Below are positions 1-7,950 of a stretch of 64,000 nucleotides of DNA, in pieces. The notes under the pieces were generated by a model that searched no databases, was not told the origin of the DNA, and saw only the letters and a program-made list of their open reading frames with translations. Position numbers and translations under genes: made by a program. This DNA is from VRUE01 sp963774405 (lineage in GTDB: Bacteria > Actinomycetota > Thermoleophilia > Solirubrobacterales > 70-9), in contig CAVZEV010000007.1 in assembly GCA_963774405.1 (NCBI GenBank), forward strand, positions 222,246 to 286,245. Reading direction: 5' to 3'. The stretch's first letter is position 1. Each line of letters begins with the position of its first letter.

Positions 1-147
1 CGGGCCGACCTCGGCGCCGGGCTGGCGCAGCGTCGCCACCGAGACCTCGTGGCCGCGGGCAGCAAGCTCGAGGCTGAGGTCCTCGACGACTCGCTCGACG
101 CCGCCGACGATCGGGGCATAGGACTGGGCGAGCATCAAGATCCGCAT
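1..147 (-). CDS. Glycosyltransferase family 4, N-terminal fragment
   Basis: The minus strand from the ATG at 147 reads MRILMLAQSYAPIVGGVERV and continues with a typical start of a GT4 (GT-B fold) sugar transferase. The GGVERVV motif and the following L-A-A-R-G-H-E-V segment are the hallmark donor/acceptor domain start of that family. Only 49 codons are in the window; the rest lies upstream of base 1. It is divergent from the GT2-GT4 fusion gene at 195, with about 48 bases between the two starts, so both probably share a promoter region and belong to a surface-polysaccharide locus. The sugar and acceptor cannot be inferred. Confidence 0.75.
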   Translation of the reverse strand, partial: MRILMLAQSYAPIVGGVERVVEDLSLELAARGHEVSVATLRQPGAEVGP

Positions 148-194
148 CGATCCTGCCGATCGTAGCGTCCACCAACGCGTGCCAGAATCGCCCC

Positions 195-2288
195 GTGATC
201 GCCCCCGCGCATCAAAACGACTCAGCCTTCCCCTCGATTTCGGTGCTGATCTGCGCCTACACCCTCGACCGCCTCGACGTACTCTCGCAGGCGATCGAGT
301 CGGTCAAAGCGCAGTCGCGCCCGGCGCATGAGATCGTGCTCACGATCGACCACTCGCCGCAGCTGCTGGCCGAGGCCGAGCGTCGCTGGCCCGACCTGAA
401 GCTGGTCGAGAACCACGAGGAGCAGGGCCTCTCGGGCGCCCGCAACAGCGGCGTCGCCGCCTGCAGCGGCGAGGTCGTCGCCTTCCTCGACGACGACGCG
501 CTCGCCTCCCCGCAGTGGCTCGCGCGTCTCGCCGAGGCCTACCGCGACCCCGCCGTTCAGGGCGCCGGCGGCGCCGTCCACCCGGCCTGGGTCGAGGGCA
601 AGCCGGCCTGGTTCCCGCCCGAGTTCGACTGGGTGGTCGGCTGCACCCACTCCGGCATGCCGAAGCAGCGCCAGGCGGTGCGCAACCTGGTCGGCGCCAA
701 CATGTCGCTGCGCCGCGAGGCGCTGCTCGAGGTCGGCGGCTTCCGCCACGAGCTCGGCCGCGTCGGCACGATCCCGGCCGGCTGCGAGGAGACCGACCTC
801 TGCATCCGGGTCGGCCGGCGCTGGCCCGAGGGCAAGATCCTCTACGACCCCGAGGCGGCGGTCGACCACTTCGTCCCGCCCGCCCGCGGCACCCGCGAGT
901 ACTTCCGCTCGCGCTGCCGCGGCGAGGGGCGCTCCAAGGCAGTGCTGGCCGGCCTGGTCGGCAGCGACTCCGGCCTCGAAGCCGAGCGCTCCTACGTGCG
1001 CCGCACGCTGCCCCTCGGCGTGCTGCGCGGCCTCGGCGACGCGCTGCGCGGCGACCTCGGCGGCCTCTCGCGCGCGGCGGCAATCGTCACCGGCCTGCTC
1101 ACCACCACCGCGGGCTACCTCTCCGGCGGGCGCGAGCGCAAGCGGCTGGAACAGCGACGCCTCGCCGCGGCGGAAGACGGCGCCGGCGCGGGCAGCCCGC
1201 GCGTGCTGATGGTCACCCCGCTCAGCCCCCTGCACCAGGGCGGCGTCGAGCGCCACGTGATGGAAGTGAGCAGGCGGCTGGCCGCGGCCGGAGCCGAGGT
1301 CGAGGTTCTCTGCACCGAGCCCGGCGGGCCGAAGCTGCAGGAAGAGGAGCGCGAGGGAGTGCGGATCCGCACCGTGCGCGCCTGGCCCGCCAACCGCGAC
1401 TGGTGCCTGGCGCCGCGGATCTGGCGCGAGATGTCGCGCCGGCCCTGGGACGTGGTCCACGTCCAGTCCTACCACACGTTCGTCGCCCCGCTGGCGATGT
1501 TGCGGGCGCTGACTCTGGGCATCCCCTACGTCGTCACCTTCCACGGCGGCGGCCACTCCTCCGAAGCGCGCAACCGCATGCGCGGCCTGCAGCGCGCCCT
1601 GCTGCGGCCGCTGCTGAAGCGCGCCGCGCGCCTCGTCGCCGTCGCCCGCTTCGAGATCGAGGAGTACGGCGGCGAGCTCGGCATCGCGCCCGAACAGTTC
1701 GTGCTGATCCCCAACGGCACCGATCTCGCCTTCTCGGATGCCGGCAGCGCCGGCGGCAAGCCGCAGGGGCCGCCGACGATCGCCTCGATCGGTCGCCTGG
1801 AGCGCTACAAGGGTCATCACCGTGTGATCGGCGCCTTCCCGCATGTGTTGAATCGTGAACCGGAAGCGCGATTGCTGATCGTCGGCACCGGTCCCTACGA
1901 GGAGGAGCTGCGCAAGCTGGCGCGCGAGCTGGGGGTCGCCGAGCGGGTCGAGTTCACCAGCACCCCGCCGGACCAGCCGCGGGCGATGGCCGAGCTGCTG
2001 CAGCGGGTCTCCCTGGTCGTCCTGATGAGCGATTTCGAGACGCACCCGCTGGTCGCGCTGGAGGCGGCGGCGGCGGGGCGGCGGCTGCTGGTCGCCGACG
2101 CGAGCGGCCTCGCCGAGATCGCCGCCGACGGCTTCGCCCGGGCGATCCCGCTCGGCGAAAGCGCCGAGGGAATCGGCGCCGCGGTGATCGAGGAGCTGGC
2201 CAAGCCGCCGCAGAGGAAGCGGCCGAAGCTCACCTCCTGGGACGAGTGCGCAGCCGAGCTGCTGGCGCTCTACCGCTCGCCGGCCTGA
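195..2288 (+). CDS. Bifunctional GT2-GT4 glycosyltransferase fusion
   Basis: This 697-residue protein has two complete transferase modules. Residues about 13-310 are a GT2 (GT-A fold) domain with the start ISVLICAYTLDRLDVL and a DXD-like FLDDDA near residue 100. Residues about 334-690 are a GT4 (GT-B) domain starting PRVLMVTPLSPLHQGGVERH, with SIGRLERYKGHH and an E-x7-E region around HPLVALEAAAAG. The start is GTG at 195. No transmembrane segment is obvious, so it is probably cytoplasmic or membrane-peripheral and could add two successive sugars to a lipid-linked glycan. It is divergent from another GT4 gene and followed by four GH26 genes, which fits an exopolysaccharide locus. Substrates are unknown. 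Confidence 0.85.
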   Translation: MIAPAHQNDSAFPSISVLICAYTLDRLDVLSQAIESVKAQSRPAHEIVLTIDHSPQLLAEAERRWPDLKLVENHEEQGLSGARNSGVAACSGEVVAFLDDDALASPQWLARLAEAYRDPAVQGAGGAVHPAWVEGKPAWFPPEFDWVVGCTHSGMPKQRQAVRNLVGANMSLRREALLEVGGFRHELGRVGTIPAGCEETDLCIRVGRRWPEGKILYDPEAAVDHFVPPARGTREYFRSRCRGEGRSKAVLAGLVGSDSGLEAERSYVRRTLPLGVLRGLGDALRGDLGGLSRAAAIVTGLLTTTAGYLSGGRERKRLEQRRLAAAEDGAGAGSPRVLMVTPLSPLHQGGVERHVMEVSRRLAAAGAEVEVLCTEPGGPKLQEEEREGVRIRTVRAWPANRDWCLAPRIWREMSRRPWDVVHVQSYHTFVAPLAMLRALTLGIPYVVTFHGGGHSSEARNRMRGLQRALLRPLLKRAARLVAVARFEIEEYGGELGIAPEQFVLIPNGTDLAFSDAGSAGGKPQGPPTIASIGRLERYKGHHRVIGAFPHVLNREPEARLLIVGTGPYEEELRKLARELGVAERVEFTSTPPDQPRAMAELLQRVSLVVLMSDFETHPLVALEAAAAGRRLLVADASGLAEIAADGFARAIPLGESAEGIGAAVIEELAKPPQRKRPKLTSWDECAAELLALYRSPA

Positions 2289-2302
2289 GCCCGGGCGCCG
2301 AC

Positions 2303-2339
2303 CGGGACAAACGTCCAGCCCCGACCACGGAGGGCTGAA
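2303..2339 (+). promoter_or_regulatory. Shared leader motif upstream of GH26 copy 1
   Basis: The 11-mer ACAAACGTCCA (2307-2317) is followed 26 bases from its start by GGCTGAA (2333-2339). The same pair occurs before GH26 copy 2 at 3838 and 3862. GGAC-AAAC-GTCC and AGCCC/GGGCT can each form a small hairpin here. Its function is unknown; it could be an operator or an RNA leader element. Confidence 0.35.
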
Positions 2340-2371
2340 GGACTGCCCGCGGGGGCCGATCACCCCCGTGC

Positions 2372-3770
2372 ATGGCAACGCTCCTCTCCGACAACCGCCT
2401 CCGCACCCTCCTCCTCGGCCTGGTTGCCGTCTTCGCCGCCTGCGCGCTGGCGCTCGCCGGCAGCAGCGCCGCCCAGGGAGCCCCGCACGGCGCCGCCAAG
2501 TGCAAGCACCACCGCGCGGCCAAGGCGTGCAGGGGCGCCTCGGCATCGCGCGTTCGCAGCGTCCGCAGCGCCAAGCGCAAGGGTCACAATCACCGTGAAA
2601 GCCCGGCGCCGGCCCCCAGCCCCGCACCTGCGCCGGAACCCGAACCGACCCCCACTCCCGCACCCGAACCGGCCCCGACTCCCACCCCGGAACCCGAACC
2701 GGCTCCCGAACCCGCACCCGAACCGACCCCCACCCCCGTGCCCGCTCCCGCACCGGAACCTGAACCGGCCCCCGATCCCAGCCCCACGCCGGCCGCCCAC
2801 TCGATCTACTGGGGCGCCTGGATCGGCAAGCAGCTGACCGGCGAGCAGCCCCCCTGGGACATGAGCGCGGTCGACCAAGTTCGAGGAAATGGCCGGCAAG
2901 AAGCTCTCGATCCTCAACTTCTCCGCCCCCTTCGCCAACTGCCCGACCTCCGGCGGCTCCTGCAGCTTCTACAACTTCCCGGTCAACGAGATGAACGCGA
3001 TCCGCGCCCACGGCGCGATCCCCTTCTACAGCTGGGCCTCGCAATCGATCCCCTCGACTCGCAACGAGCCCAACTTCCAGCTCTCCGACGTGATCGCCGG
3101 CACCTACGACTCCTACATCCGCAAATTCGCCGAAGCGGCCAGGGCCTGGGGCCACCCCTTCTTCCTCCGCTTCAACTGGGAGATGAACGGCGGCTGGTTC
3201 CCCTGGTCGGAGGGCGTCAACGGCAACAAATCGGGCGAATACGTCACCGCCTGGCGCCACGTGCACGACATCTTCACCGCGGTCGGCGCCGGCAACGTCA
3301 GCTGGGTCTGGTGCCCCAACGTCGATCCCAACGGCGAATTCCTCAACCTCGCCGGCCAGTACCCCGGCAACGAATACGTCGACTGGACCGGGCTCGACGG
3401 CTACAACTGGGGAACCAACCCGGCCAAGCCCGACCGCTGGCGCAGCTTCGACCAGCTCTACAAATCGACCTACGACAAGATCACCGGGCAGGTCGCGCCC
3501 GCCAAGCCGCTGATGATCAGCGAGATCGGCTCGACCGAGTACGGCGGCTCGAAGGCGGCCTGGATTCAGGACGCGCTGGCGAAGATCCCGACCGACTACC
3601 CGAAGATCCGCGGCCTGCTCTGGTTCGAGCAGTTCGACGACGGCATGGACTGGCCGATCGAGACCTCGGCCGCCGCCACCGGCGCCTTCGCCGCGGGCAT
3701 CCAGAACCCGGCCTACGCCGAAAACAGCTTCGGCTCGCTGGGCTTCGGCCCGATCCAGCCAAGCGCCTGA
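2372..3770 (+). CDS. Secreted GH26 beta-mannanase-like protein, copy 1 (one frameshift)
   Basis: The protein starts with a signal peptide (TLLLGLVAVFAACALALAGSS), a basic stretch, then a Pro/Glu/Thr-rich linker of P-E-P and P-T-P repeats at about 2610-2790 that likely spans the cell wall. The GH26-like domain begins at SIYWGAWIGKQLTGEQ. The likely acid/base Glu lies in RFNWEMNGGWFPW (about 3170-3205) and the likely nucleophile in MISEIGSTEYGG (about 3512-3550). An extra G at about 2873 (gcggtcGaccaag) shifts the frame. Removing it restores WDMSAVTKFEEMAGKKLS, matching the other copies. It is probably an extracellular beta-mannanase or related endo-glycanase. The frameshift may be a sequencing error. 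Confidence 0.8.
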
Positions 3771-3792
3771 GCGCGCCGGGCCGGGCAGGCAC

Positions 3793-3812
3793 GAAGGGCG
3801 CCTAAGCGCCTT
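3793..3812 (+). terminator. Possible hairpin terminator after GH26 copy 1
   Basis: AAGGGCGCCTAAGCGCCTT forms a short stem (GGCGC/GCGCC) about 22 bases after the copy 1 stop. A weak T-rich stretch follows (gggctttgtc). It is only a candidate. Confidence 0.35.
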
Positions 3813-3837
3813 CTCGGGCTTTGTCAATGGCAATCGA

Positions 3838-3868
3838 ACAAACGTCCAATTGACCTTGCAAGGCTGAA
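3838..3868 (+). promoter_or_regulatory. Shared leader motif upstream of GH26 copy 2
   Basis: ACAAACGTCCA at 3838-3848 and GGCTGAA at 3862-3868 repeat the arrangement before copy 1. Between them CCTTGCAAGG is a perfect palindrome. TTGACC (3850-3855) could serve as a -35 element. Confidence 0.35.
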
Positions 3869-3887
3869 CCGGGAAGAGGCCGCGCCG

Positions 3888-5165
3888 ATGGCAGGGTGTG
3901 CCCACGACCGCAGCCGAAACCTCGGCCGCTCCTCCTCGCCTCGCCCTCGCCCTGCTCCTGGCGGCGACTCGGCTCGCCTTCGCCAGCGAGCAGAGCGAGC
4001 GCCGCCGGCATCCGCACCGGCGTCGGCAGCGCACCGCAAGCTGGCTGCCGCGCCCAACCGCTGCGCGCGGCCACGCAGGCCCCAGGGCCCGCCGGCGCCC
4101 GCACGATGTCGCGCCCTGCCAAGCGCCGCCGGCTGATCCGGCGCCGCACCCGCGCCGCTGCGGCGCGACGCAGTCGAGCGCCCCCGCCGCGGTCCGCCGC
4201 TCTACTGGGGCGCGACGATCGGCGACCAGCTGACCGGCGAACAGGCCGCCCTGGGACATGGGCGCCGTCACCAAGTTCGAGAGCATCGCCGGCAAGGGCG
4301 TCTCGCTGGTCAACTTCTTCTCGCCCTTCGCCAACTGCGCGGCGGCTCGGGCTGCTCCTTCTACAAGTTCCCCACCGAGCCGATGGAAAGCATCCGCGCG
4401 CACGGCGTCGATCCCGGTCTTCAGCTGGAGCTCGCAGTCGATCCCCTCCAGCCTCGACGAGCCGGACTTCCAGCTCGCCGACGTGATCGCCGGCACGCTA
4501 CGACTCCTACATCCGCGAATTCGCCGCCGCCGCCAAGGACTGGGGACACCCCTTCTTCCTCCGCTTCGACTGGGAGATGAACGGCAACTGGTTCCCCTGG
4601 TCGGAGGGGGTCAACGGCAACCAGCCGCGGCGAATTCGTCGCCGCCTGGCGCCACGTGCACGACATCTTCGCCGCGGTCGGCGCCGCCAACGTGACCTGG
4701 GTCTGGTGTCCCAACGTCGACCCCGACAGCACCCTGCACGACCTCGCCGCCCACTACCCCGGCGACGAATACGTCGACTGGACCGGCCTCGACGGCTACA
4801 ACTGGGGCTCAACCCCGCCCGGCCCGACCGCTGGCGCAACTTCAACGAGCTCTACAGCTCCACCTACCAGCGAATCGTCGACTCGATCGCCCCGACAAAG
4901 CCGCTGCTGATCGGCGAGATGGGCTCGACCGAGCAGGGCGGCTCGAAGGCGCAGTGGATCGAAGAAGCGCTGACCGCGATCCCGGCCTACTACCCGCAGA
5001 TCCGCGGCCATGCTCTGGTTCGACACCTACGACGACGGCATGGACTGGCCGATCGAGACCTCGGCCGCCTCGGCCGGCGCCTTCGCCACGGCGATCCAGA
5101 GCCCGGCCTACGTCAGCGAAGGTGAGCCCGAAGTTGCAGCCGGCCCGATCGAACCACCTGCCTAA
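3888..5165 (+). pseudogene. Secreted GH26 protein, copy 2, with many frameshifts
   Basis: A signal peptide-like segment (LALALLLAATRLAFAS) appears after GTG 3898, then an Ala/Pro-rich linker, then the same GH26-like domain in changing frames: PLYWGATIGDQLTGEQ, MGAVTKFESIAGKGVS, SIPSSLDEPDFQLADVIAGT, RFDWEMNGNWFPWSEGV, HDIFAAVGAANVTWVWCPN, LLIGEMGSTEQGG, ending at TAA 5163-5165. At least six one-base changes are visible, for example gccGccctgg, gtcGatcccg, cacGctac, ccGcggcgaa, a lost G in tcaacccc, and ggcCatgctc. Both catalytic motifs and the surrounding residues are intact. That argues for recent damage or base-calling error rather than long decay. If real, the gene is inactive. Confidence 0.75.
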
Positions 5166-5186
5166 ACTCCGGCCGCCAAGCAGCCG

Positions 5187-6332
5187 ATGGAGATGAGGAT
5201 GCAAGCCCGCCCACAAACACCCGCCCTCGCCGCAGCGATCCTGGCGATCGCGATCGCCCTCTTCACGATCGCTCCCGCCGCGGCGACGGCGAGCGCCCAA
5301 CACGGGAAGACAGCGCACGCGAAGAAGCAGGCCCATGCCTCGAAGAAGCGCCAGCGCCCGCTCTACTGGGGCGCCTGGATCGGCGATCAGCTGACCGGCG
5401 AAGAACCGCCCTGGGACATGTCGGCGGTATCCAAGTTCCAGGGACTGGTCGGCAAGGGGCTCTCGCTGATCGCCGTCGGCTCGCCCTTCGCCGATTGCAG
5501 CGCCGGGCCCTGCAAGTTCTTCGAATTCCCCACGGCGGCGATGGACAACATCCACAACTACGGCGCGATCCCCTTCTTCAACTGGGCCTCGCAGGCGACC
5601 TCGAGCGATCCCTCCGGAGCGACCTCGATGCCCGACTTCCAGCTCGCCGACGTGCTCTCCGGCCGCTACGACGCCTACATCCGCGAATTCGCCGAAACGG
5701 CCCGCAACTGGGGCCACGCCTTCTTCCTGCGCTACGACTGGGAGATGAACGGCAACTGGTTTCCCTGGGGCGAGACGGTCAACGAAAACAACCCCGGCGA
5801 ATACGTCGCCGCCTGGCGCCACGTCCACGACATCTTCACCGCGGTCGGCGCCGGCAACGCGACCTGGGTCTGGTGCCCCTACACCGAATCGAGCCGCCAC
5901 TTCGCCAACCTGGCCACGCTCTACCCCGGCGACGAATACGTCGACTGGACCTGCATGGACGGCTTCAACTGGGGCAAGAACCCGACCAACCCCCACACCT
6001 GGAAGAGCTTCACGGAAATCTTCGCCCCGACCTACCGCAAGCTGGTCAAGCGGATCGCGCCGAGCAAGCCGGTCGTGCTCGCCGAGATGGCCTCGACCGG
6101 GCGCGGCCGGGCGAAGGCCAGGTGGATCCACAACATGTTCGACGAACTGCGCACCCGCTTCCGCCGCATCCGCGGCCTGATCTGGTTCGACCAGGTCGAT
6201 CGGGGCGTCGATTGGCCGCTCGAGACCTCTCGGGCGGCGACCAGGGCCTTTGCCAAGGGCGTGCGTGGACGCGGCTTCCGGGGCAACGGTCAGGCCGCGG
6301 TCGTCGCCAGCCCAATTCGGCCACCGGGTTGA
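5187..6332 (+). CDS. Secreted GH26 beta-mannanase-like protein, copy 3
   Basis: An uninterrupted copy of up to 381 residues. It has a signal peptide (LAAAILAIAIALFTIAPAAATASA), a short Lys/His-rich spacer in place of the Pro-rich linker, and the GH26-like domain from PLYWGAWIGDQLTGEE. The presumed acid/base is in RYDWEMNGNWFPWGE and the nucleophile Glu in VLAEMASTGRGRA. Three in-frame ATGs occur (5187, 5193, 5199); GGAGATGAGG just before 5199 is the best ribosome binding site, so the true start may be 5199. About 20 bases separate it from copy 2 and about 40 from copy 4, consistent with one transcript. It is predicted to be exported and to act on a mannan-type or other beta-glycan. Confidence 0.85.
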   Translation: MEMRMQARPQTPALAAAILAIAIALFTIAPAAATASAQHGKTAHAKKQAHASKKRQRPLYWGAWIGDQLTGEEPPWDMSAVSKFQGLVGKGLSLIAVGSPFADCSAGPCKFFEFPTAAMDNIHNYGAIPFFNWASQATSSDPSGATSMPDFQLADVLSGRYDAYIREFAETARNWGHAFFLRYDWEMNGNWFPWGETVNENNPGEYVAAWRHVHDIFTAVGAGNATWVWCPYTESSRHFANLATLYPGDEYVDWTCMDGFNWGKNPTNPHTWKSFTEIFAPTYRKLVKRIAPSKPVVLAEMASTGRGRAKARWIHNMFDELRTRFRRIRGLIWFDQVDRGVDWPLETSRAATRAFAKGVRGRGFRGNGQAAVVASPIRPPG

Positions 6333-6342
6333 TCGGGCAGAA

Positions 6343-6371
6343 GCTATGCCCCGTATTAGGGGTTAGATAGC
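6343..6371 (+). promoter_or_regulatory. Leader hairpin covering the SD region of GH26 copy 4
   Basis: GCTAT (6343-6347) pairs with ATAGC (6367-6371), and CCCC (6349-6352) pairs with GGGG (6359-6362). The only purine-rich SD-like stretch (AGGGG) is inside this stem, four bases before the ATG at 6375. The hairpin could limit translation of copy 4. Confidence 0.4.
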
Positions 6372-6374
6372 CAT

Positions 6375-7424
6375 ATGAACCGCTCAGCCGTCCTATTCTG
6401 CCTGGCCCTGCTCAGCGCGCTGCTGGGCGTCTGCGGGCCGGCGTCGGCCAAGCAACCGCCGCCACCGCTCTACTGGGGCGCCCAGATCGGCGACCAGCTG
6501 ACCGGCGAAGCGGCGCCGTGGGACATGAACGCGGTCAGCGCCTTCCAGGGCCTGGCCAGGAAGCCGCTCTCGCTGATCTCCTTCTCGGCCCCCTTCGCCG
6601 AATGCAGCGGCTCGGACTGCACCTTCATCAACTTCCCCCTGACGCCGATGGAAAACGCCCGCAACTACGGCGCGATTCCGTTCTTCGGATGGAGCTCGTC
6701 CTCGACCCCCGAAAGCGGCCCGCAGCGGCCCTGGAAGCTCTCCAACATCGTCAACGGCAGCCTCGACCCCTACATACGCCGGTTCGCCGAATCTGCGAGG
6801 GAGTGGGGCCACCCCTTCTTCATCCGCTTCGACTGGGAGATGAACGGCTTCTGGTTCCCCTGGTCCGAAGGCGTCAACGGCAACAAGAAGGGCGAGTTCG
6901 TCGCCGCCTGGCGCCACATCCACGACATCTTCAGCGCCGTGGGCGCCGACAACGCGAGCTGGGTCTGGTGCCCCAATGTCGACTTCACCCACAAGCTGAT
7001 CCCGCTCAACCGGGTCTACCCGGGCAACGCCTACGTCGACTGGACCTGCCTCGACGGCTTCAACTGGGGCAAGCGCTCCGACTCGGCCGGCTGGCAGAGC
7101 TTCAACCAGATCTTCCACGAAACTTACAAGCGGGTGCTGAAGATCGCCCCCCATAAGCCGATGCTGCTCGGTGAGGTCGCCTCCAACGAGAAGGGCGGCT
7201 CGAAGCCCGCCTGGATCAAGAACATGCTGCGCGAAGTGCCACGCTACCGCCGCGTCCGCGGCCTGATCTGGTTCGACGTCAAGGACCGCAACACGCACTG
7301 GCCGATCGAGAGCTCGAAGAAGGCCTCGAACGCGTTTGCCAAGGGGATTCAGCGGACGGTGTACCGGCCGAACGAATTCGGCGGGCTCGGGAGCAGTCCG
7401 ATTCCAGCGCCCAGCTGGCCCTGA
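6375..7424 (+). CDS. Secreted GH26 beta-mannanase-like protein, copy 4
   Basis: An intact 349-residue protein. The signal peptide is short (AVLFCLALLSALLGVCGPASA), followed almost directly by PLYWGAQIGDQLTGEA, so no wall-spanning linker is present. RFDWEMNGFWFPWSEGV carries the likely acid/base Glu and MLLGEVASNEKGGS the likely nucleophile. The conserved HDIFSAVGADNASWVWCPN block matches the other copies. It is the last gene of the tandem GH26 array and is followed by the hairpin pair at 7443-7922. Substrate specificity may differ among copies: the loop after SFSAPFAEC varies in Cys spacing. No frameshift is seen. Confidence 0.87.
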   Translation: MNRSAVLFCLALLSALLGVCGPASAKQPPPPLYWGAQIGDQLTGEAAPWDMNAVSAFQGLARKPLSLISFSAPFAECSGSDCTFINFPLTPMENARNYGAIPFFGWSSSSTPESGPQRPWKLSNIVNGSLDPYIRRFAESAREWGHPFFIRFDWEMNGFWFPWSEGVNGNKKGEFVAAWRHIHDIFSAVGADNASWVWCPNVDFTHKLIPLNRVYPGNAYVDWTCLDGFNWGKRSDSAGWQSFNQIFHETYKRVLKIAPHKPMLLGEVASNEKGGSKPAWIKNMLREVPRYRRVRGLIWFDVKDRNTHWPIESSKKASNAFAKGIQRTVYRPNEFGGLGSSPIPAPSWP

Positions 7425-7442
7425 GCTTTGACCCCAGCGGTG

Positions 7443-7597
7443 GGCGTGGCGGTCGGCCTTTCCGGGAATTGATGTCGCACGCGCCCCGCTCCGCGGGGCG
7501 CTTAGCGACAATTGAAGAGCGCGGCTTCGCCGCGCTTAGAAACACGAGTGCAGCGGCTGCCTTCGGCAACATTCCCGGAAAGGCCGACCGCCACGCC
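7443..7597 (+). repeat. Long hairpin element, family C, copy 1
   Basis: A perfect 27-bp inverted repeat (7443-7469 with 7571-7597) encloses a 101-nt loop. The loop contains two inner hairpins (GCGCCCCGC-TCC-GCGGGGCGC and AGCGCGGC-TTC-GCCGCGCT) and the string AAACACGAGTGC. The loop, but not the stem, is homologous to the reverse complement of the element at 7771-7922. It starts 18 bases after the GH26 copy 4 stop and points in the sense direction. Confidence 0.8.
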
Positions 7598-7770
7598 TTC
7601 CAAGGGACAACAGACTCAGGGACCGAGCGAGGTGAAACCCGAGGACTCCGGGACGTTCAGGTCACTGCCAAGCTTCCGTCACTCTCCAGCTCACCGGCAA
7701 GCTCGGCGCGGCTGCGTGATTCCCGCAGCCCGGCTGGCTTTGGTAGTTCGGGCTGACGGGCGGGTTGGGA

Positions 7771-7922
7771 GGGAGCCCGGCCGCCCTCCAGGCGAACGTT
7801 CGCGAAGCGGCCGCCGCACTCGTGTTTCGAGGCGCGGCGCAGCCGCGCTGGCAAATTGTCGCACGCGCCCGCCAACGGCGGGCGCGTGCGACCTAGTTCG
7901 ACTGGAGGGCGGCCGGGCTCCC
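7771..7922 (-). repeat. Long hairpin element, family C, copy 2 (inverted)
   Basis: A perfect 21-bp inverted repeat (7771-7791 with 7902-7922), extendable by wobble pairs, encloses a 110-nt loop. On the minus strand the loop aligns with that of copy 1: GTCGCACGCGCCC, GCGACAATT, AGCGCGGCT, CGCCGCGC and GAAACACGAGTGC in the same order. The stem sequence is unrelated to copy 1. On the minus strand it starts about 28 bases after the PEPCK stop. The 170 bases between the two copies hold no gene. Confidence 0.8.
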
Positions 7923-7950
7923 CCAGCCACCCCCCATCCGCACGACCTAC

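Noticed and set aside
2303..2339. Possible known riboswitch (c-di-GMP type) before GH26 copy 1
   Set aside because: The conserved blocks of the GEMM classes are not present; only a motif shared with copy 2 can be claimed.
2600..2800. Short direct repeats that might suggest a CRISPR array
   Set aside because: They are in-frame codons for Pro-Glu and Pro-Thr repeats of the GH26 copy 1 linker, with no unique spacers.
222..4496. A 1424-codon open frame on the minus strand
   Set aside because: It mirrors the codon phase of the glycosyltransferase and GH26 genes on the plus strand; composition is typical of antisense frames in GC-rich DNA and no family is visible.
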